Part shown: piece after piece, positions 39,301-54,300 of the stretch
Position numbering within the stretch: the stretch's first letter is position 1
How the letters are laid out: each line of letters begins with the position of its first letter
Assembly (NCBI GenBank): GCA_013399875.1
Contig: VXAZ01002373.1
Span: 1,257,070-1,321,069, forward strand
Length of the DNA: 64,000 bases
Source: Gymnorhina tibicen
Taxonomy: Eukaryota > Chordata > Aves > Passeriformes > Artamidae
Direction: 5' to 3'
Notes under the pieces: generated by a model
What the model was told of the DNA's origin: nothing
What the model saw: only the letters and a program-made list of their open reading frames with translations
Databases searched by the model: none
Program-made: the position numbers and the translations under genes

Positions 39301-42300
39301 ACCTGCTGCAACTGTGAGATCTCATCTCTGGCCTCCCTGCACTTGTAGATTAAGTTTTCCTAAACACAGTCAGAAGAGGGTAATTTTGGTCTATCCTTTC
39401 TAGATAGTTAAAAATTAAAGGAGAAACTAGCTTGTATCAGAGAGTGCTGAGTCCAACAGAGAATGCTTCTCACATATCTCACCTGCTGTATGTGGAGATG
39501 GAAATAAAGCTTAACAAGGACTTGGCCTTTATGATTTAAGTTGCTTTTAAGTGTCTTTATTTGACATTTTTTGGGCTTACAACCAATTCAATTGCAGCAG
39601 TTGTGGTACAAATATCATAGCACCTTTCACCCAAATCTATTTTCAATACCACTCTTTCAATCCACACTGACTGTAGAGACCAATAATTCATGCTAAATTC
39701 CAGGTGTCACAGCAAAAAGCTGAGTTGAAACATTACTTCAATGCCAATCTACTGCAAGGTGAAAATGGAGAATATTATACACAAAATTTCAGAATTTATC
39801 CACTGAAAAAGAGAGAAGGAAGAAAGACTCATCAAAGATGAAAACTTGTGTATCAGTGCTTCCTTTGCAGTCCAATCGTCCCGTTTCATTACTCACTTCT
39901 TTCCCACTTTTATCCCACAGGTTGGCTAAGGCAATTTAGGAAACCATGATCACTAAGGCACCACCGTCATCGAGATATGTATTTCTGCCTCCCTACCACA
40001 GGCTACCACCTATGAACCCTGAAACAGATCACATAAACTGTTATTCATTCACTTCAGAGCTAACCAGATCCAATAATCTTTCATGGAAAGCTTTTTTACT
40101 CCAATCAGCTCACTACACACCATGGTGCTTCTGGAGCACTTGCATTGGCTTGGGCTCCGGGCTCTGCTGTGGAGCTGTAAATTCCAGTGAAGGACTAAGA
40201 ATGCACAACCAAGGGATTAATGATAATATCCGAAACCAGAACTTGTGTCTTTGAGCTGAATGCTTGATGACCCCAAATGAAAGCAAAACATACTCGAACT
40301 GCAACTGCTGAGAAACAGAATAATTTGATAACTTTTCCGATAGTGATCAAAAAATTTGTTTCCCACAAGTTGCACAACTTAAGTAATACCATTCATGAAT
40401 TTTATGCAACATTTTTGCACAAGTTTCTGCTGATTTATCTACGCATAAAAGCTTCATGTGACTTAGCACAGACAAAATAGGCTGCTGTACTCAGGCAAGG
40501 CATTTACAAACTGTTCAGTGCCAAGCACTGTGGCAAGTATTTCTTTAGGCAATAAACTGCAGAACTACAGTTCATAATAAAATATTTAGACTTTACTGTA
40601 GAATATTTTTTACAGAAACAAAATTTATAATATCAACAGTACAAACCTGAAGCTTTATGAGGAACTCTTCCAAGCAGGGGGATATTTATAGTTGGATCAG
40701 CCATTATGCCTTTATCCAAAGAGTGCAAAGACAGGAACTCATAGTAGTATTCAGCCTATGACAAAATAAATGAAAAACCTATATTTATTTTAATTATATT
40801 CACAGAAGGAAACTATTGAACACATAAACTACAGCAGAAAAATACTACATTTTTCATTATGCGATTCACTGGATTAGTTTCTATAATTTCCCTGAGTGCT
40901 TCTTAACCTAAACATAATTTCCAGATAATTTCCTCTTATTTCAGAAATCACAAGTGACCATACAGTAATCAGGATGCAGCACATCAGCAAGGAAAATGGC
41001 ATGCATCTAGTGAGCAAATGTTATACGGGGAAGACATTTTTTACAACCCACATCGTTCATCTGGCAGACAACAAAAACACACGAACACTAAGCTAATCCT
41101 TAAAGCTGCTTTTGGGGCAGAATCCTCCCGGAACCGACTGGTGAGCCTGGGTGGCCTGCCTGTACCACGAGTGCAGTTTAAAGGGCATAGGCACATACAA
41201 CTGTGGCATGAGGTTATCCAGGCTTGCTCTTGGTTGATCTGCACAGCACAGCACATTACCTTGGGCACACAGTGCCAGGCAGAGTAGCCACATTGCTGGA
41301 GTGCCACGCCAGGACACGTCTTGTTTACAGCTCTGACACTGCCTTGTTCACCCCACTTCGTTATGTTGTCCCAAGCGTGGAGCTGAGAGCTCTCCTACCA
41401 AGCTGGCTTCATGTCACTCATTAACTGCAACATAAATGATTTGTTTTGGCAATCCCTAGAAAGTGTTGGCATGATTTAAAAACTACTTTCGACTACCTTA
41501 ATCCTACCCCCTATAAGCACCTGCATTGTGGCACAGATTGCAGGCTTTGGTACTTTAGTCCACGGGAGCCTGGCCTCTCTGTTGAGTCATCTGTTCAAGA
41601 TTTCTACACAATTGATGCAAAGTGCCATCATGTGTCTGCAGTGAGGCTGTACACACCATGTACACCTGAGATGTATGCACCTTAGCCAGGCACTAGAGGC
41701 TTCCACTGCTGTCAACAGCACAACTGCTGATGTGCAGAGGAAGTGGGAATGAAATTTTTATGCTAAATTGTGCCATCTCATTTACCATGAAGCATACAAG
41801 GGATTACAGGTAATTCCACCTGATGCTCTCAGATGAGTGCTTGAGGCCTTAGCATGGGCACTGGCAAAAATGTATTTCCATTTACTAACTGACAGTAGAC
41901 AGTACTGTTCTGTCTACATTTTAGATAAAACAGTAGAGCAAAGAGAGATTAAAGACAGAATTTGGGCTGATAAATAGTAGCTAGTTTATGTCTACAAGAT
42001 GTCTGTCCATGTCCTTAGCCAGAACTGTCCTTTTTCTCCTATAATATCCTGGCTCCTTAGTACAAGAAGGACATGGACTTACTGGAGTGAGGCCAGTGAA
42101 GGGCCACAAAGACGATCAAGAGACTGGAGTGTCTGATGTACAGGAGAGGCTTAGAGAGCTGGGAGTATTCAGCCTGAAGAAGGCTAATGGGGGATCTAAT
42201 AATGTGTATAAATAGCTGATAGAGGGGTGTAAAAAAGACAGACCCAGGCTCTGCTCAGTGGTGACCAGTGACAGGACAGGAGGCAATAAGCACAATACAG

Positions 42301-45300
42301 AAAACTCTGTTGGAAACTGAGAAAACACCTTTTTACTGTGTGGGTGACTGCACACGGGCACAGGTTGTCCAAAGAGGTAGGAAGAGCCTCCCTCTGTGAA
42401 GATGTTCAAAACCCAACCTAACAGAGTCCTAGGCAAGTGGTTCTAGGTGACCCTGCTTGAACAGAGGGGTAGACTAGATCATCCTGAGGTCAGACTGTCT
42501 GGTCTCAGATCAGCCTCAGCCCTTCTGTGATTCTGTGCTCTGCTAAGCTGAGCAGAAGCCCTGGCAGGGTGTGAGAGACCATCTCCCTTCAGCTACTGAT
42601 AACACCAGAAAAGCACTCATGACCTGGGTAGAGAAGTTGTAATGAAATTCCTGCTCAGCCCTGGCAGCACATCCACTTACTCTGAAGGGACAGTAAGGAG
42701 ACCCCATAACAGAGAGGAGACAGCATGAGGGCCTACACTCTACATGGAGAGTCTTCAGAGGGTGTTGTGTAGGCACAGAGACCTCAATGAGGACTTGCAA
42801 AACAATAGGGCAGGAAACAATAAAAGGTTTCAAGTGAGGGTTAAACACATGGAGTAAATGTGTGAGAGAGAGAGGACATGGAGAGAAGCAGTAAAACCAG
42901 AGATGAAAAATGAAGTCTGGGGTAATGTTCAAAATGCTGCTTTTAATTACAGACATTTTTTTCCAATACAATATACCATGCCAAAATATGAAAACAAGCC
43001 ATAAAGTCAGATTGTGAACATTTTTGTTTTCAAATAAAACTTTGGTTCATAAAAATAATTATATGTCTCCACACATCTATAGAACAGTGCAGTGAGTGAG
43101 TCAATCCTCCTCTGTCTGTTTCTCATTGGTTAGCTTTGATGTTTGCTTGTATCTAAACCAGGTCATAATGAGTTATGACCCGGGATATTAAAACATTATG
43201 TTCTTACTATTCTAGTAAACAACAACTGGTAACTAGACCAAATAGCTCCACTCCCATATTTCCATTCCAGACACACTGTTGTAGAAGGTCAGCTTATGAG
43301 CCAGATTCCCAATTTGTAGGAAAAGGACTGGAATCTCATTTTCTAGAGCCAGTTTTCTAGAGCCTAAGGATGAAGACAAAAAGAAAGTTTCCTGTGGGAA
43401 AAAGGACCCATTGCTGCACGAGCCACAGTACTCGCTGCCGTTCAAGGAAGTGATTCCTCTAGGCAGGGTAGAGGCGTAGCAGCGGTCGGTGCCTGAGGCA
43501 GGAGTATGTTCTGATGGCACGTTAAAAAGATGGGAAGAGACATTGCACAAGCAATGGGCTGCTCAGAAGGAAAGGCACATATTGCACTGGGGAGAGATAA
43601 CTGCTCTCACCATTTCTCTGCAAAGGTTTGTACATCTGCTGAGTTGACAAAAACTGAACTTCTTGAAATGATAGTATCTAAGAGCTGAAACACCTCAGGT
43701 AGATGCAGCTAGCATAACTTAAAGTCATGTGCTGTGGAGTATGTTTGCAAATCATGTGCGTTGGATTGGGTTAGTAAAATTTTGACATAAAAATTATATA
43801 CAAAAATCCCAGTCTAGAGAGGCTGCACAGTGAAGCAGAGTAGTTTAATTCCTCAAATCTGTGAATCTGAAACATGATTTGACTGTCATAAATCCTATCT
43901 GTTTGGAAAAAATCTGTCTTGACACAAACCCTACATCGAGCCTCCAGTATTGTCCTGCTGTAATTGGAGTTGATTGCCAATTAACTTGCATTAATCATCA
44001 TGACTGAAAAGCAAACAACATGCTCTCAGCAAATATTTAGCATGCTCCAGCCTACCATGAAATTTAGTGATGATGGTTAACTGAAGATATAGGTCTGTGC
44101 AATTAAAATATTGTCCAGTGACTACCGTAATTTATGCTGTAAATGGTCATTGTGAGTGACCTGGTAGTGAGAACGAAATTTGCTTGAATATTGTTGGGAG
44201 ATAAAGGGAAAAAATCCATAATCTGTAATCCCTTTTCCATTACAAAGGCATTCTCATGTTTTTTGTGGGTTTTTTTTTAAAGACAGCCTATGAACTCTCT
44301 TGTATGTGGAGGTCTAAATTTGGCAGCGAAGCTAAATCTTAGAGGAACAGCGTTGTCAAAGGTGGAGAAGAAAACGGGGTTTGCCTTAAATTGCTGATCA
44401 CTGACAATCGCACACTTTGAATGGACAAGGATTTTTGGCTTGACTTCAGGAAACACCCAAAGAAGAATATGCTTTCCTTCTGTGGAAAATCTTTGTTTGA
44501 GATCCTCAGAAACTGAGGCAAGGACCCCTGCAGACCCTGTGTGAACAGTCGGGGGAGTTGGTGCTTTCAGGCAGCAGGTAGCCCCAAGCAGCTGCCCTTT
44601 AACAGTTCCCCATGTGGGTAAAGCCCTCAGCAGAGGGAAGAAATTTCACTTTAGGCAAGTAATTCCTTGGTCAGGATTAACTTTTATGGACTTTGAAAGG
44701 CTGTTTTCTATAAATCAGAGGAATTTAAAAGGTCATAAAAATAATGAAGCCCTCTAACAAGTATTGTAGCAAACATCTGTCGGCAGTTTGGTTTTAAATG
44801 ATATACAGTTAAAATTCCTACAGATCTCCATTCCTTGCTTGGTTCAAGATCTACTGCTGTGAAGTACTCTTATCATTCAGATGCCATGTTGTTTCTGCCT
44901 GTTTTTTCTTTCATATTTAATCAAAGAATTCATGATAATATGCTGTGTGTTTTCTCCATTTTACGTGATAGACATAGGATGAGAAGCAATCGTAGCAAAG
45001 ATTAAAGCAAAGCAGAGTCGCTTGAACTGTTGTATGTCACAGTTCAATAACCTAATGAAATCTGCACCCTTTCTAATTAAGAAGCAAATGTATGTTAGCT
45101 TTGGAAGTAGATGTAAGAAATTAACGATATTTTCTTCTCATTATTTTTAAGAGATCAGTGCTGAATGTTCTGTTATCAATTAAATGACAAATATACCTTA
45201 ACGCCAATTTTCTATATTTAAAGAAAGAAACGCATCAAAGAAGTTCCTTTTTATCCCAGATCCATTAATATTTCTGGCTAGGCACACACTAGAATATTCT

Positions 45301-48300
45301 ACCATGCATTATTCATAACAGATGCTCACAGCTGCATATGCCATAAATAAAGTCACAAAGTGAGACAATGTATGTGTTTGTTAGGTGTTTACAGCATGGA
45401 CCATTGCTTCTCCAAGATATTCACTGTGTTAGGTCAGAGAAGTTGGTCTGTGTTCCAAGATGAAGCACGAAGCAAAGTGAGATGAATTCCAACAAAGACT
45501 ATCTGTACTGTGCATACCAGGCTATTGAAGGAGTCTGGCCAGAGTAGGAATACGTACATATATATGTGAACATTTTGTTACTGCCATGCAGTCTAGACAC
45601 TGCTGTAATGAACAACACAACGGAGCTTCCTTAGACAAGCAGATAATAAAGTGTCTGCCTACAGACTGCCTATTTTTCTGCTAGGGACAGAACTCGTTAA
45701 CTGGTCCTGTCACGGAGCGGGTAAGCCATTTTTCACACCTCCGTGTGACACTCAGAAACTTGCTGTCAGCCTTCAGAGTAGACCTAAAATGGGAGGCATG
45801 CTTAACAATATAAAATGATTCTGAAACATGCTCCGAGAAAATCAGTTTAAACAGAAGACAGGATAACCTGACTCTCTTCCAGTGTCAGCTGCTAAGGGTA
45901 CAGGAATGGACTGAAGCAGCAGGGTTAAAAAACAGAGATGCACACAAAAGGAGGAACAGAGATTTGGTGTTTCAAAGGAAAAAAAAGGGACACAAATTAG
46001 AACTCAGAGAAATGGGCAATCTCAAAGAAAAATACATTATGTGACAGTAGTAATTAGACAATACTGTGGTGAAATGCTCACAAATCTGTAGAGCCTGTTC
46101 TATGCCTGCTTTCTTCACATTAAGGAAACCATGGCAGACTGAAGAAAATCCATGCACAAGACTTTTTAAAGAATGGAGTGCATCCCTGCATAAAACTTTC
46201 AACAATAACTACTTGTGGTTTTAATGGTTTTAGAAGAATGGTATAAAAGTCTCTGATTTTGCCAGGGGAAGATGAATAACTGGTGCTTAATGTCTCCTGT
46301 GGCATTCAGCTGTGGATGGCAGATCAGGTCCTCCAACAGAATTATTTATGAAATTGGGAAAGTGAAATTTCTTGTTTGCTTTTAAAAGAAGATTTTGAAA
46401 GGTGACATTACAGACTTCCAAGAATGCTTTGCACTGGGGAGATGGACAGAAAATTTTGCAGAATACATCAGCTTTTCCTCCAAATCATGAGAAAAGAATT
46501 TCTATAAAGGTAAATAATATGAAAAAATCACTGTCAAGAAGATTGCTGAGGTCACAACATAATAGATTTATATTATATTTAGCATTGTTGTCTGCTCCTT
46601 AGGAAACAGGGCAGCTACTCAGTCATTTTGAGCACGTATTTTCTCTCACCAGACCCTGAGCTCTGGAAGCAGTCTAGCATTCGAAGCAGTCATTTGAAAC
46701 CAATCTCAGACTGGAAGCTGAAGGGCTTGCTAGAAAGACTGGGGTTTGAGAGGGACAGAGGTGAAAAAGAAGAATCCAAGTATACCAGCAGAGTGTGAAC
46801 TCTGAAAGTCATCATCGTGCTGCAAAAGCAGGCTCCTGAGACACAGGGACGAATAAAAGCCTATTACACATTCCTGCCCATCATTAGCCTGCTAATGAAA
46901 ATACGGTTTTGGGTTTAGATCAGAGGCAACCCCTTGATGCAGCAGGTATCTGCTGTGGGGACAGTGGGGCCATTCCACCAGGCTAGAGCCTTGGACAGCA
47001 GCATTTGTGCAAACAGATGCACAGCAACCTCCAGGTTAAGTACAGCCATGCTGAGACAAAGGCATGTGGCACGCATCGTTTCTTTCCAACAGCCACAACA
47101 AATTTACAGCTCCTCAATGAGGAAAGTCTGGGAGTTTCTCACTCCTCTACCTTGCTTTATTTGGAAACAAAGAAAGCAAAAGAGCCCAGTTTCCCATATT
47201 TGGACCTTTTTTTGTTTAACACATTTTCTTTAATTCGTTTTATTACAGCTTTACTAGAGTTACTTTGGGAAAAAATTAAGCTGAAAGAAGACAAAATCAT
47301 TAGGGTTTTGATAAATATGCACAGTTAATTTCATCTTGAAAATTTCTAGCAAGGAATGATATTTCTCTGCATGAACCAGGCCTGGTGCACAAACTTCCTT
47401 TAAATTGTTTTCTCTTATGTCTTACAGATGAAAATTATATAATTCTCCTCTGGGGAAGGGGAGAAAAGCAAACAGTACACCAAAAAGAGAAGTATCATTA
47501 AGAGTTCAAATTTAAAATAAGTAAAACCCAGACAAGCCTTTGCTATCTTCAAATATTTAATAAAACATATTGCTCTGGTATCCTGAGAACTGGTAAAGGC
47601 TGTTCTCCTGAAAAGTTAATTCTTGTTCCAGCACAGCAAGGCCTAATTCATTATTTTGTCATCCAGCAAAAGATTAGTGCTCTCTCTGGTGGACATTTCA
47701 TGATCATGGACGTTCAAAATAGAGTCTCCCAAAGCTAATAAAAAAGGAGAAAATTATTACTGCTCTTAGAGAAAAAAATACAAAATACTGTCTCATCAGG
47801 TTACTTCCTAAGAAAACAAGTCTTTGCGGGTCTGCCACCGCCACCTGCAACACATCTACATGGCTCTATCCACACTGAGAAAAACCCACAGGGTTATTTT
47901 CTCCCCCTCACAGCTTGAAAAATAAGTGAATAGCTTGGTTGGCTGATCCTAGGAGTGCATCTTTAGATTGTAGTCTGTTTGCAGTTTCAGGTTTTGGATA
48001 GATTTATCGGTAACTAATAATTATCCTGAAAATTCTTCACAGAGAATGTAAAATCATTTCAATAAAACCTTTAAAATTAGGGAAGTGATTTCACTAACAA
48101 GTATTTAGGGTAGTTATGATGGGGATCTGAACAGATGCTATATTTAGTTAAGCAGAATAGTTTTAAAAGCACAAATGTAAACCTTAGAGATGGTGGCTCA
48201 TCTGATGTGATGAGGGAAAGCTCACAGATGAATAATAAGCTAATCCACCTCTTGAATGGTGGTAAACATGGATAATGCATACAGATTCATTTTGGCCGTG

Positions 48301-51300
48301 CTTCAAACTTCCAAGCCTTTGTTCTTAAGCCTCACAGGATAGCTTTGAAGTTGAGGATAAAGCTCCTCTAGCACACCATTACCAAAGAACAACCTTCTGA
48401 TTATGATCTCATGAAAGTGTAATCAATTACTTACACAAGTTAAAAGTGTGGCAAACAGCAAAGGTCACATAATTGGGCCTTTATTGAGTCCATGTGTTTC
48501 AATCTTGGCTTTAACTGGCACTCCTGTATAATAAATACCTCTCCTCAAATTATAAGCAGTGAACTTTCTCAAAAGATATGAAATCTCACAGCAGCTTCTG
48601 TCAGACTGGAGTCCTTCAAGGGTTTCAAAGAGGGATGCCACCACTTTTGTGTACCCATGTGACAGAAAGTTTGCAGCACCTCTGACTGGGAGTTTCTTTA
48701 TTTACTGCTCAGCAGATACTGGTCTTTAGCCTTATTTTACAGGAAAACGAGTGTTTAAAATTTGAAAAGTTGAAAAAAATTCAACTCCGTCCTGACTAGT
48801 CATTAGGAAAGACTTCCTTAACACTGCTCTCTTTTAATACTCACTGCATGGATTTTCAAATTGCTTTATTTTGGTGAAAATTCAGAGTAATTTGCTTCAC
48901 TGGCTGTCATTGATCAAAGCAAATTCTAGATAATACAGTGAAATTCAGTACTAAATTCAGTACTAAAAGTTTGATAAGTGTATCTGAAAAGGAACTTGTG
49001 TGTTTGCTATTGTACCTGAAATCACACTGATTTTTTCTACTGAGTGAAGACTCTGCTAAGTGGACCTATATTGCTGTCATATTTCCATGTACTATACAGG
49101 CTTCCACATAGTTCTGTCCTCCATAACTATACCCTGAATTATTCAAAGCAAGATGGAGTTTTCTTCAGAGTAAAGCAAGGAAGTATAATCCTATCCCCAG
49201 TTTCTGATGAGAAACGGAACAGGTTCTACAAACAGCTGTTCTCTCTTTTGGACTGTTTCCATGGGCAGGGTCAGCAGAGCTTCATCCCTGGGTTACAGTA
49301 CCAGCCTCATAGGTCCAGTCTTTGGAGCTAAGGTCCAGTGTATTTCCCAGCATTTAAACAAAGTATCTTGTTTAAAACCAGCTCATCCTTGACTTCCTGT
49401 ACACTCAAGAGACAGAGACCAGCACTTGCAGATAAAGTTCAGCCCATCTAGAATCTGATTTACCTGCTGCCTTGAACCACCTTTCTTTCTCTCCCTGGGT
49501 GCAGGTGGAGTCTATCTGGAGTAATAGGCATCTTCACATGGCCTGGACTTCGCTGACTTGACTCAGAGTCAAGTTGAGCTTTCAGATAAACTTTTTGAAC
49601 ACACTTGCAGGAGTAAGTCCTATTAAGAAAGGCAGGAAGTATATTTTGGGCAAGCTGCATCCTTCTGTAATGTTTTTTTAAATTCTGGATAACGTGACCT
49701 ATCATGTGTCAGTCTAAATCCTGACAGGGAGGGCCAGCAGCTGAAAGTTTCCCAGAAGAATCTTTTGCAGAGACCCTAACCTCACTTTTATTAGGGAAAA
49801 TGCAAGAGGGACAGTTCAGCCTCAGACATGAATGTGTGGGCCTCCCCAAGCCCGAGTTTACCTGCGATGAAAAACAAGCAGGAGTATAATGACAGCAAAA
49901 GTCTGCACTCTGCTATAAGATACCTGTTCCATTTGGGATTCAAGAGTTTTGCTAAGATCAGAGAGGTAATTTATTCCTTGATGAACATCTGTGGTAAATC
50001 TGGTCTGCTCTTGCAGACTGGGACCAAACTGTCCTTTTTGCCACGCGATATGTTCCAGATATGTTAACAATTCCTAATTTCTGCTGGAGTCATAGGCGGC
50101 TGGAGATTCCTCAAAGGCCCCAAACCAGCCTTTATTGACAAATGAAGTGAGTACTGGGCTGAGTGTGGTCCACAGTACTTTCAGGAAGAAAAAACACTGG
50201 AGGAGAACAATGTCCCACACCACAAACCTTGAGCAGTCAGGTCTGCTCTCTACAGGGCACAGAAATGGCTAAAGAATCTAGGTATGGTCTGTCACCTACT
50301 CTAAATCAGGATGGGGGAAGGACCTCACTGCACTTACCTCCATCTTTGCAGTCAGGGACAAGAATACATACATAAACCTAGAGAGAGAAGTTTCTGTGGG
50401 AGTTGTTGGGGTTGGGAAGAGGTGGAAAAGCAAGAGATTCTACAAGAATTTGCAGAGACTGTGAGCTTTATAACCCCCGGTCACCCTTCCTCTTGCCTGG
50501 AAACTCTGAGATTCCTTGTCCATTTAAGTATTTCCTAATTCATTTAATTTAATGAATTTATACTGCTTGATTGTATTTTACAGGATGAGAAAACCCTTAC
50601 TTTTGGATGAATAAAGGTATTATATAAATATGATATGCATGCAGAAATGTTTTACATCTTGTAATTCTAGTGTCAAGTTTCAATTCATAGAATCATAGAA
50701 TGAAAGTAACAGTGGCATCACGATACTAAAAAAATTATGAAGTTTACTTTACTGTGAATGTTTGGCAAGATGACTAAAAAGGGTCCATTAACTAAGCAGG
50801 ATATTCACACTGATACAATTCAAATGTGAACGCTGTCTGTGGGCAGGATAAGGTGCAGACTTTGACCCATCAAAAGAAAGCTACTTTTATGTCAAGTAAA
50901 AATGTGAAACCCATGGTTCTTGATGTGATGAAGGCTTCTAATTTTTGCCTTTAAGAATCAATATAAGCTGCTCCACCCTGTATCCAATACCAACATATCA
51001 CAGCTCTGATCAGAGGGAATCAACATGTTGGGTTACAAGCTTTCAGCTACCCTCCCTTGCCAATACAGACATCGGATCATGCCTATGCAATATAAATAGA
51101 TGTTCCCGTAAAAAGCTGGAAGGAAGGAGGTAGAAAGAAAAGCCAGCACAAACCAAAAAAAAAAAAAAAAAACCAAACAAAAAAATCAATCAAGGTAACT
51201 GCCAACATGCCCTGCTGGCAAATTAATTCCCAGCTCTGAATATGGCTATGCATGTCACCTGTTGCTTGGGATCACAGACCCAGATAACTGTATTTTGCCT

Positions 51301-54300
51301 CTTCTTCCTCTGACAGTGTGCTCTGCTGTGCAACCTGCCTATTCTCCCTGAGCCTCTGCGAGGAATACTGCAGCCACATAGCTGCTTGCAGCAACTTTAT
51401 CCATCTGTGGCTTCACAAGCGGAAAACAAATTTGTTTCAACCTGGTTACTCAAATAGACTCAGTTTCAACAGCTCAATTTATTTCCCAGAACCTCTGCAA
51501 GAAAGAGAACTGGCTAAGGCTCAAACTTGGCAAAATGAGAGCGGTGTTTACTGCAGTTTAAAAGCAACAGGTTGAAGCTGGTACTTGTACTCCTTACTGA
51601 AGGTGTTCCGTGGACTTGATTATTTGCCTATGAGGTTTTAAGTATCAGATTCCCATTGGCTATATCAATATTCACACATTTGCAAGTTGAGGGCAAGTAG
51701 AAAATGTTGCAGGGAGAGCTTAACTTCTGCTCATCAACAAGTTGTGGTTTCTCCATGTCTTCCTTGTGTTCTGAGAAAAGTTAGGTTCGTAATCACAGTA
51801 CTGAAAGCTCTGTTTGCTGATGGTCAAGATGGTCCAAGAGCCTGCTCTCTCCTTCTCTGGACAGCTGACATTGCAAAGGCTGGCTCTGTGGCTCTTGCTA
51901 CTGGTTTCTGTGCTTCAGCACTCAGAGCTGGTGCCAGATCTTCTCATTAGTGGGCTGCTGTTTGGGGAGTTTATTTTGCCTGGTGATGGGCCAAAACCTG
52001 AGGCTGGGAGATTGCCAGGTTTGATGTCAGGCATATTTATTTCCTTTAGGATCAGCTGGATTTAGCTAGCTGTTTATCCAGGCAAAGGGGAAACTTCAGA
52101 CGATTTGTGGGACCAGCTCTGAAGCGGTGTTTGGTCTTCAAGTTATTTATTGAAGTATTTGGCAGTGATGACAGCAAGTGCTGAAGCAGCTCAAAGGTAA
52201 TTGCCCATTTTTCCTTGTATGGCCAAACAAGATGGACTCCACCAGCTGGTTGGAAAACAAAGCAAAGTTTCATTCCAGATGCAAAAAACCCCAGGGGTTT
52301 TCTTGTTGTGTGGCTGGGAAAAAAAATCCACCCCAAATCTTTGCAAGCCATTGCTAAGGTGTTCTATGAACAGACTAAGATTCCATATACTATGGTGGAT
52401 TTCAGGTATCATAGCTGGATAAAGCCTCCAAGTGCCTCTGTACAACAGTATCAGTGTCTTTGCTTTATTTATATTACTTTTTTTGAGGCAGATTTTGAGT
52501 TGCTGCTTCACTGTGAGTATGAGACCTAGTACTGACCTCTGAGGTACACCACTAGGAACTGCTCTCCAACTGGAGCAATCCACCTTGCTTGTGTAAACGC
52601 CATTTCCTCACTTCTTCAGCTGGAATGTGGTGGGAGACAGAGCTGAAGGCCTGGGCTGCCCATAAGGCACAGCCCTGCCAGCCAGTCGAGGTGGGTATTA
52701 CATTTCCACCACGTCTGGGGTACAGTTTAATGCGGTGAAGAGCTTGGCCACAAGTAAGCAGTTAAAAAGCAAACGAGCAAACAAAAACCTCCCAGCAAAA
52801 CAAAAAAACCCAACACAGTAAAAGAGACTAATGCAAATAAAGTAGAATCTTTCAGATGGTGGAATTCTTTCAGAAAAAGGAAAAGAAAAGAAGAACAAAC
52901 CCTAACAAGCCAAGTGTAAACCCACAGGAAGGCAAAACAAAAGAGGTTTTGAGATGCATTTTCCTGAAAGCTTTAAAAATAATAATCAGGAACTCATTGT
53001 TCTGAGCTAAGGTATTCAGCTCTTGAAATTCTGTTCAACATCATGCAAATATCTGCTACATATCAGTTTTGAAAACTCTGGGGCACACCATATTCCTCAC
53101 ATATATGCACACCCTAGGAAGAGTGTGGTTTCTTACATTTGTTTTTGTATGTACATAATTCGCTTGGCTAGAATCAAGTCAATAACAGTTGTAGCTACCC
53201 CAAAAAAGGTCATTGGAAAGTGTGAAAGCAAGAGAAGATGTTAAATACAGGAAAAATTCTTCCAGTTAGTTCAGTTAGTTCTCATTTTGGTTAGTTCTTA
53301 GTTTTTACTCTATGGCATTACTTGTTAATGGCACTAACTTTAGACCACTAAGAACGTAACTGTGAAACTGTCTGTAAAAAGAGGTGATGTTGCCAGAAAA
53401 CATTTTCAATTCCACAAACAGGAAAGCAACACAGAGGAAAGCCTGGGTTTTCTTTTTCGGAAAAACTGTTTCACAGGGAGTGAAATCTGTACATTTTCAC
53501 AAAATATAGTCTTGAAGCTTGGGGTGTCCTTGTTAGTTCCAGTGCTTCAACAGTTATGTTGTACCTTGCAGACACTGCTGTGAAAGTAGTGAAAATATTT
53601 TCTAACTTCAGCTTTTTTTTTTTGTTAAAAATGGATTATTTATAGAAATTACAATCAATTAAAATCTTGAAGAACTGTTTACTTAACACAGGTTTACACT
53701 GCTGTGTAAAAAGAATAATTGTGTAGTTTACACATATGCCATGTAAATTACTATGGAAACCAGATGCAGATTACACTACAAGGTGCCTTGTAACTCATCT
53801 CTGATGAGCAATAAATCCCCCCTTTTCTTCTTGGCAAAACTTTGAGAAACTTTACTGCTGTTTTCTATCAGCAGATAGAACAGATGGCTGGCACATGCCT
53901 GCTTTACTAAGAAAGTGGGATCTCTATAGTATTACTTTGATCCCTGGTGGCATGTCTACAACACTGAGATGCAAAATACCACAGCTGAGCAGAATCTAAG
54001 TATTAAAGGTTTGGAGCTGTTCTCTTGATATGAGAGCCCCCTGTCTAAAAATCATGCTCACAGTATGTAAACATCTTCACATTCCACGTGGAAATTTTGG
54101 TACAGTGGTCAGAAAACAGAGTATTTCCCCTGTTTGGTGACGTGAAAGTGCAGCAAAGGTACCACTGAATATCCCAAGAGTGTGAGTTTACGCAATTACC
54201 TTGACCAAACTTTGAGAAGAGCCATGCATTTCCTGGAAAAAATCTCCTAAATTTTGCACATGAGACATTTTTTAAGCTGAGAAGCATCACTGTAATGACT

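Larger units (their letters stand above)
34803..40646 (-). other. WIF1: WIF1 intron 3 (5.8 kb)
   Basis: It contains an (AAACC)n microsatellite near 36.52 kb and an old CR1-like segment near 38.1-38.56 kb. Nothing else recognisable was seen. Confidence 0.9.

Noticed and set aside
40000..40480. Short open frames near exon 3 as an alternative WIF1 exon
   Set aside because: They match no part of the WIF domain and have no paired splice sites in the correct phase.
44900..48920. Several ATCAAAG motifs taken as a TCF/LEF cluster in intron 2
   Set aside because: A 7-bp motif is expected many times in 64 kb on two strands. Only the denser repeat-free block was kept as a candidate.
52191..52583. 130-aa minus-strand open frame as a possible gene
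   Set aside because: Its start carries a CR1 reverse-transcriptase motif and the rest loses similarity. It is a repeat fragment, recorded as a mobile element instead.
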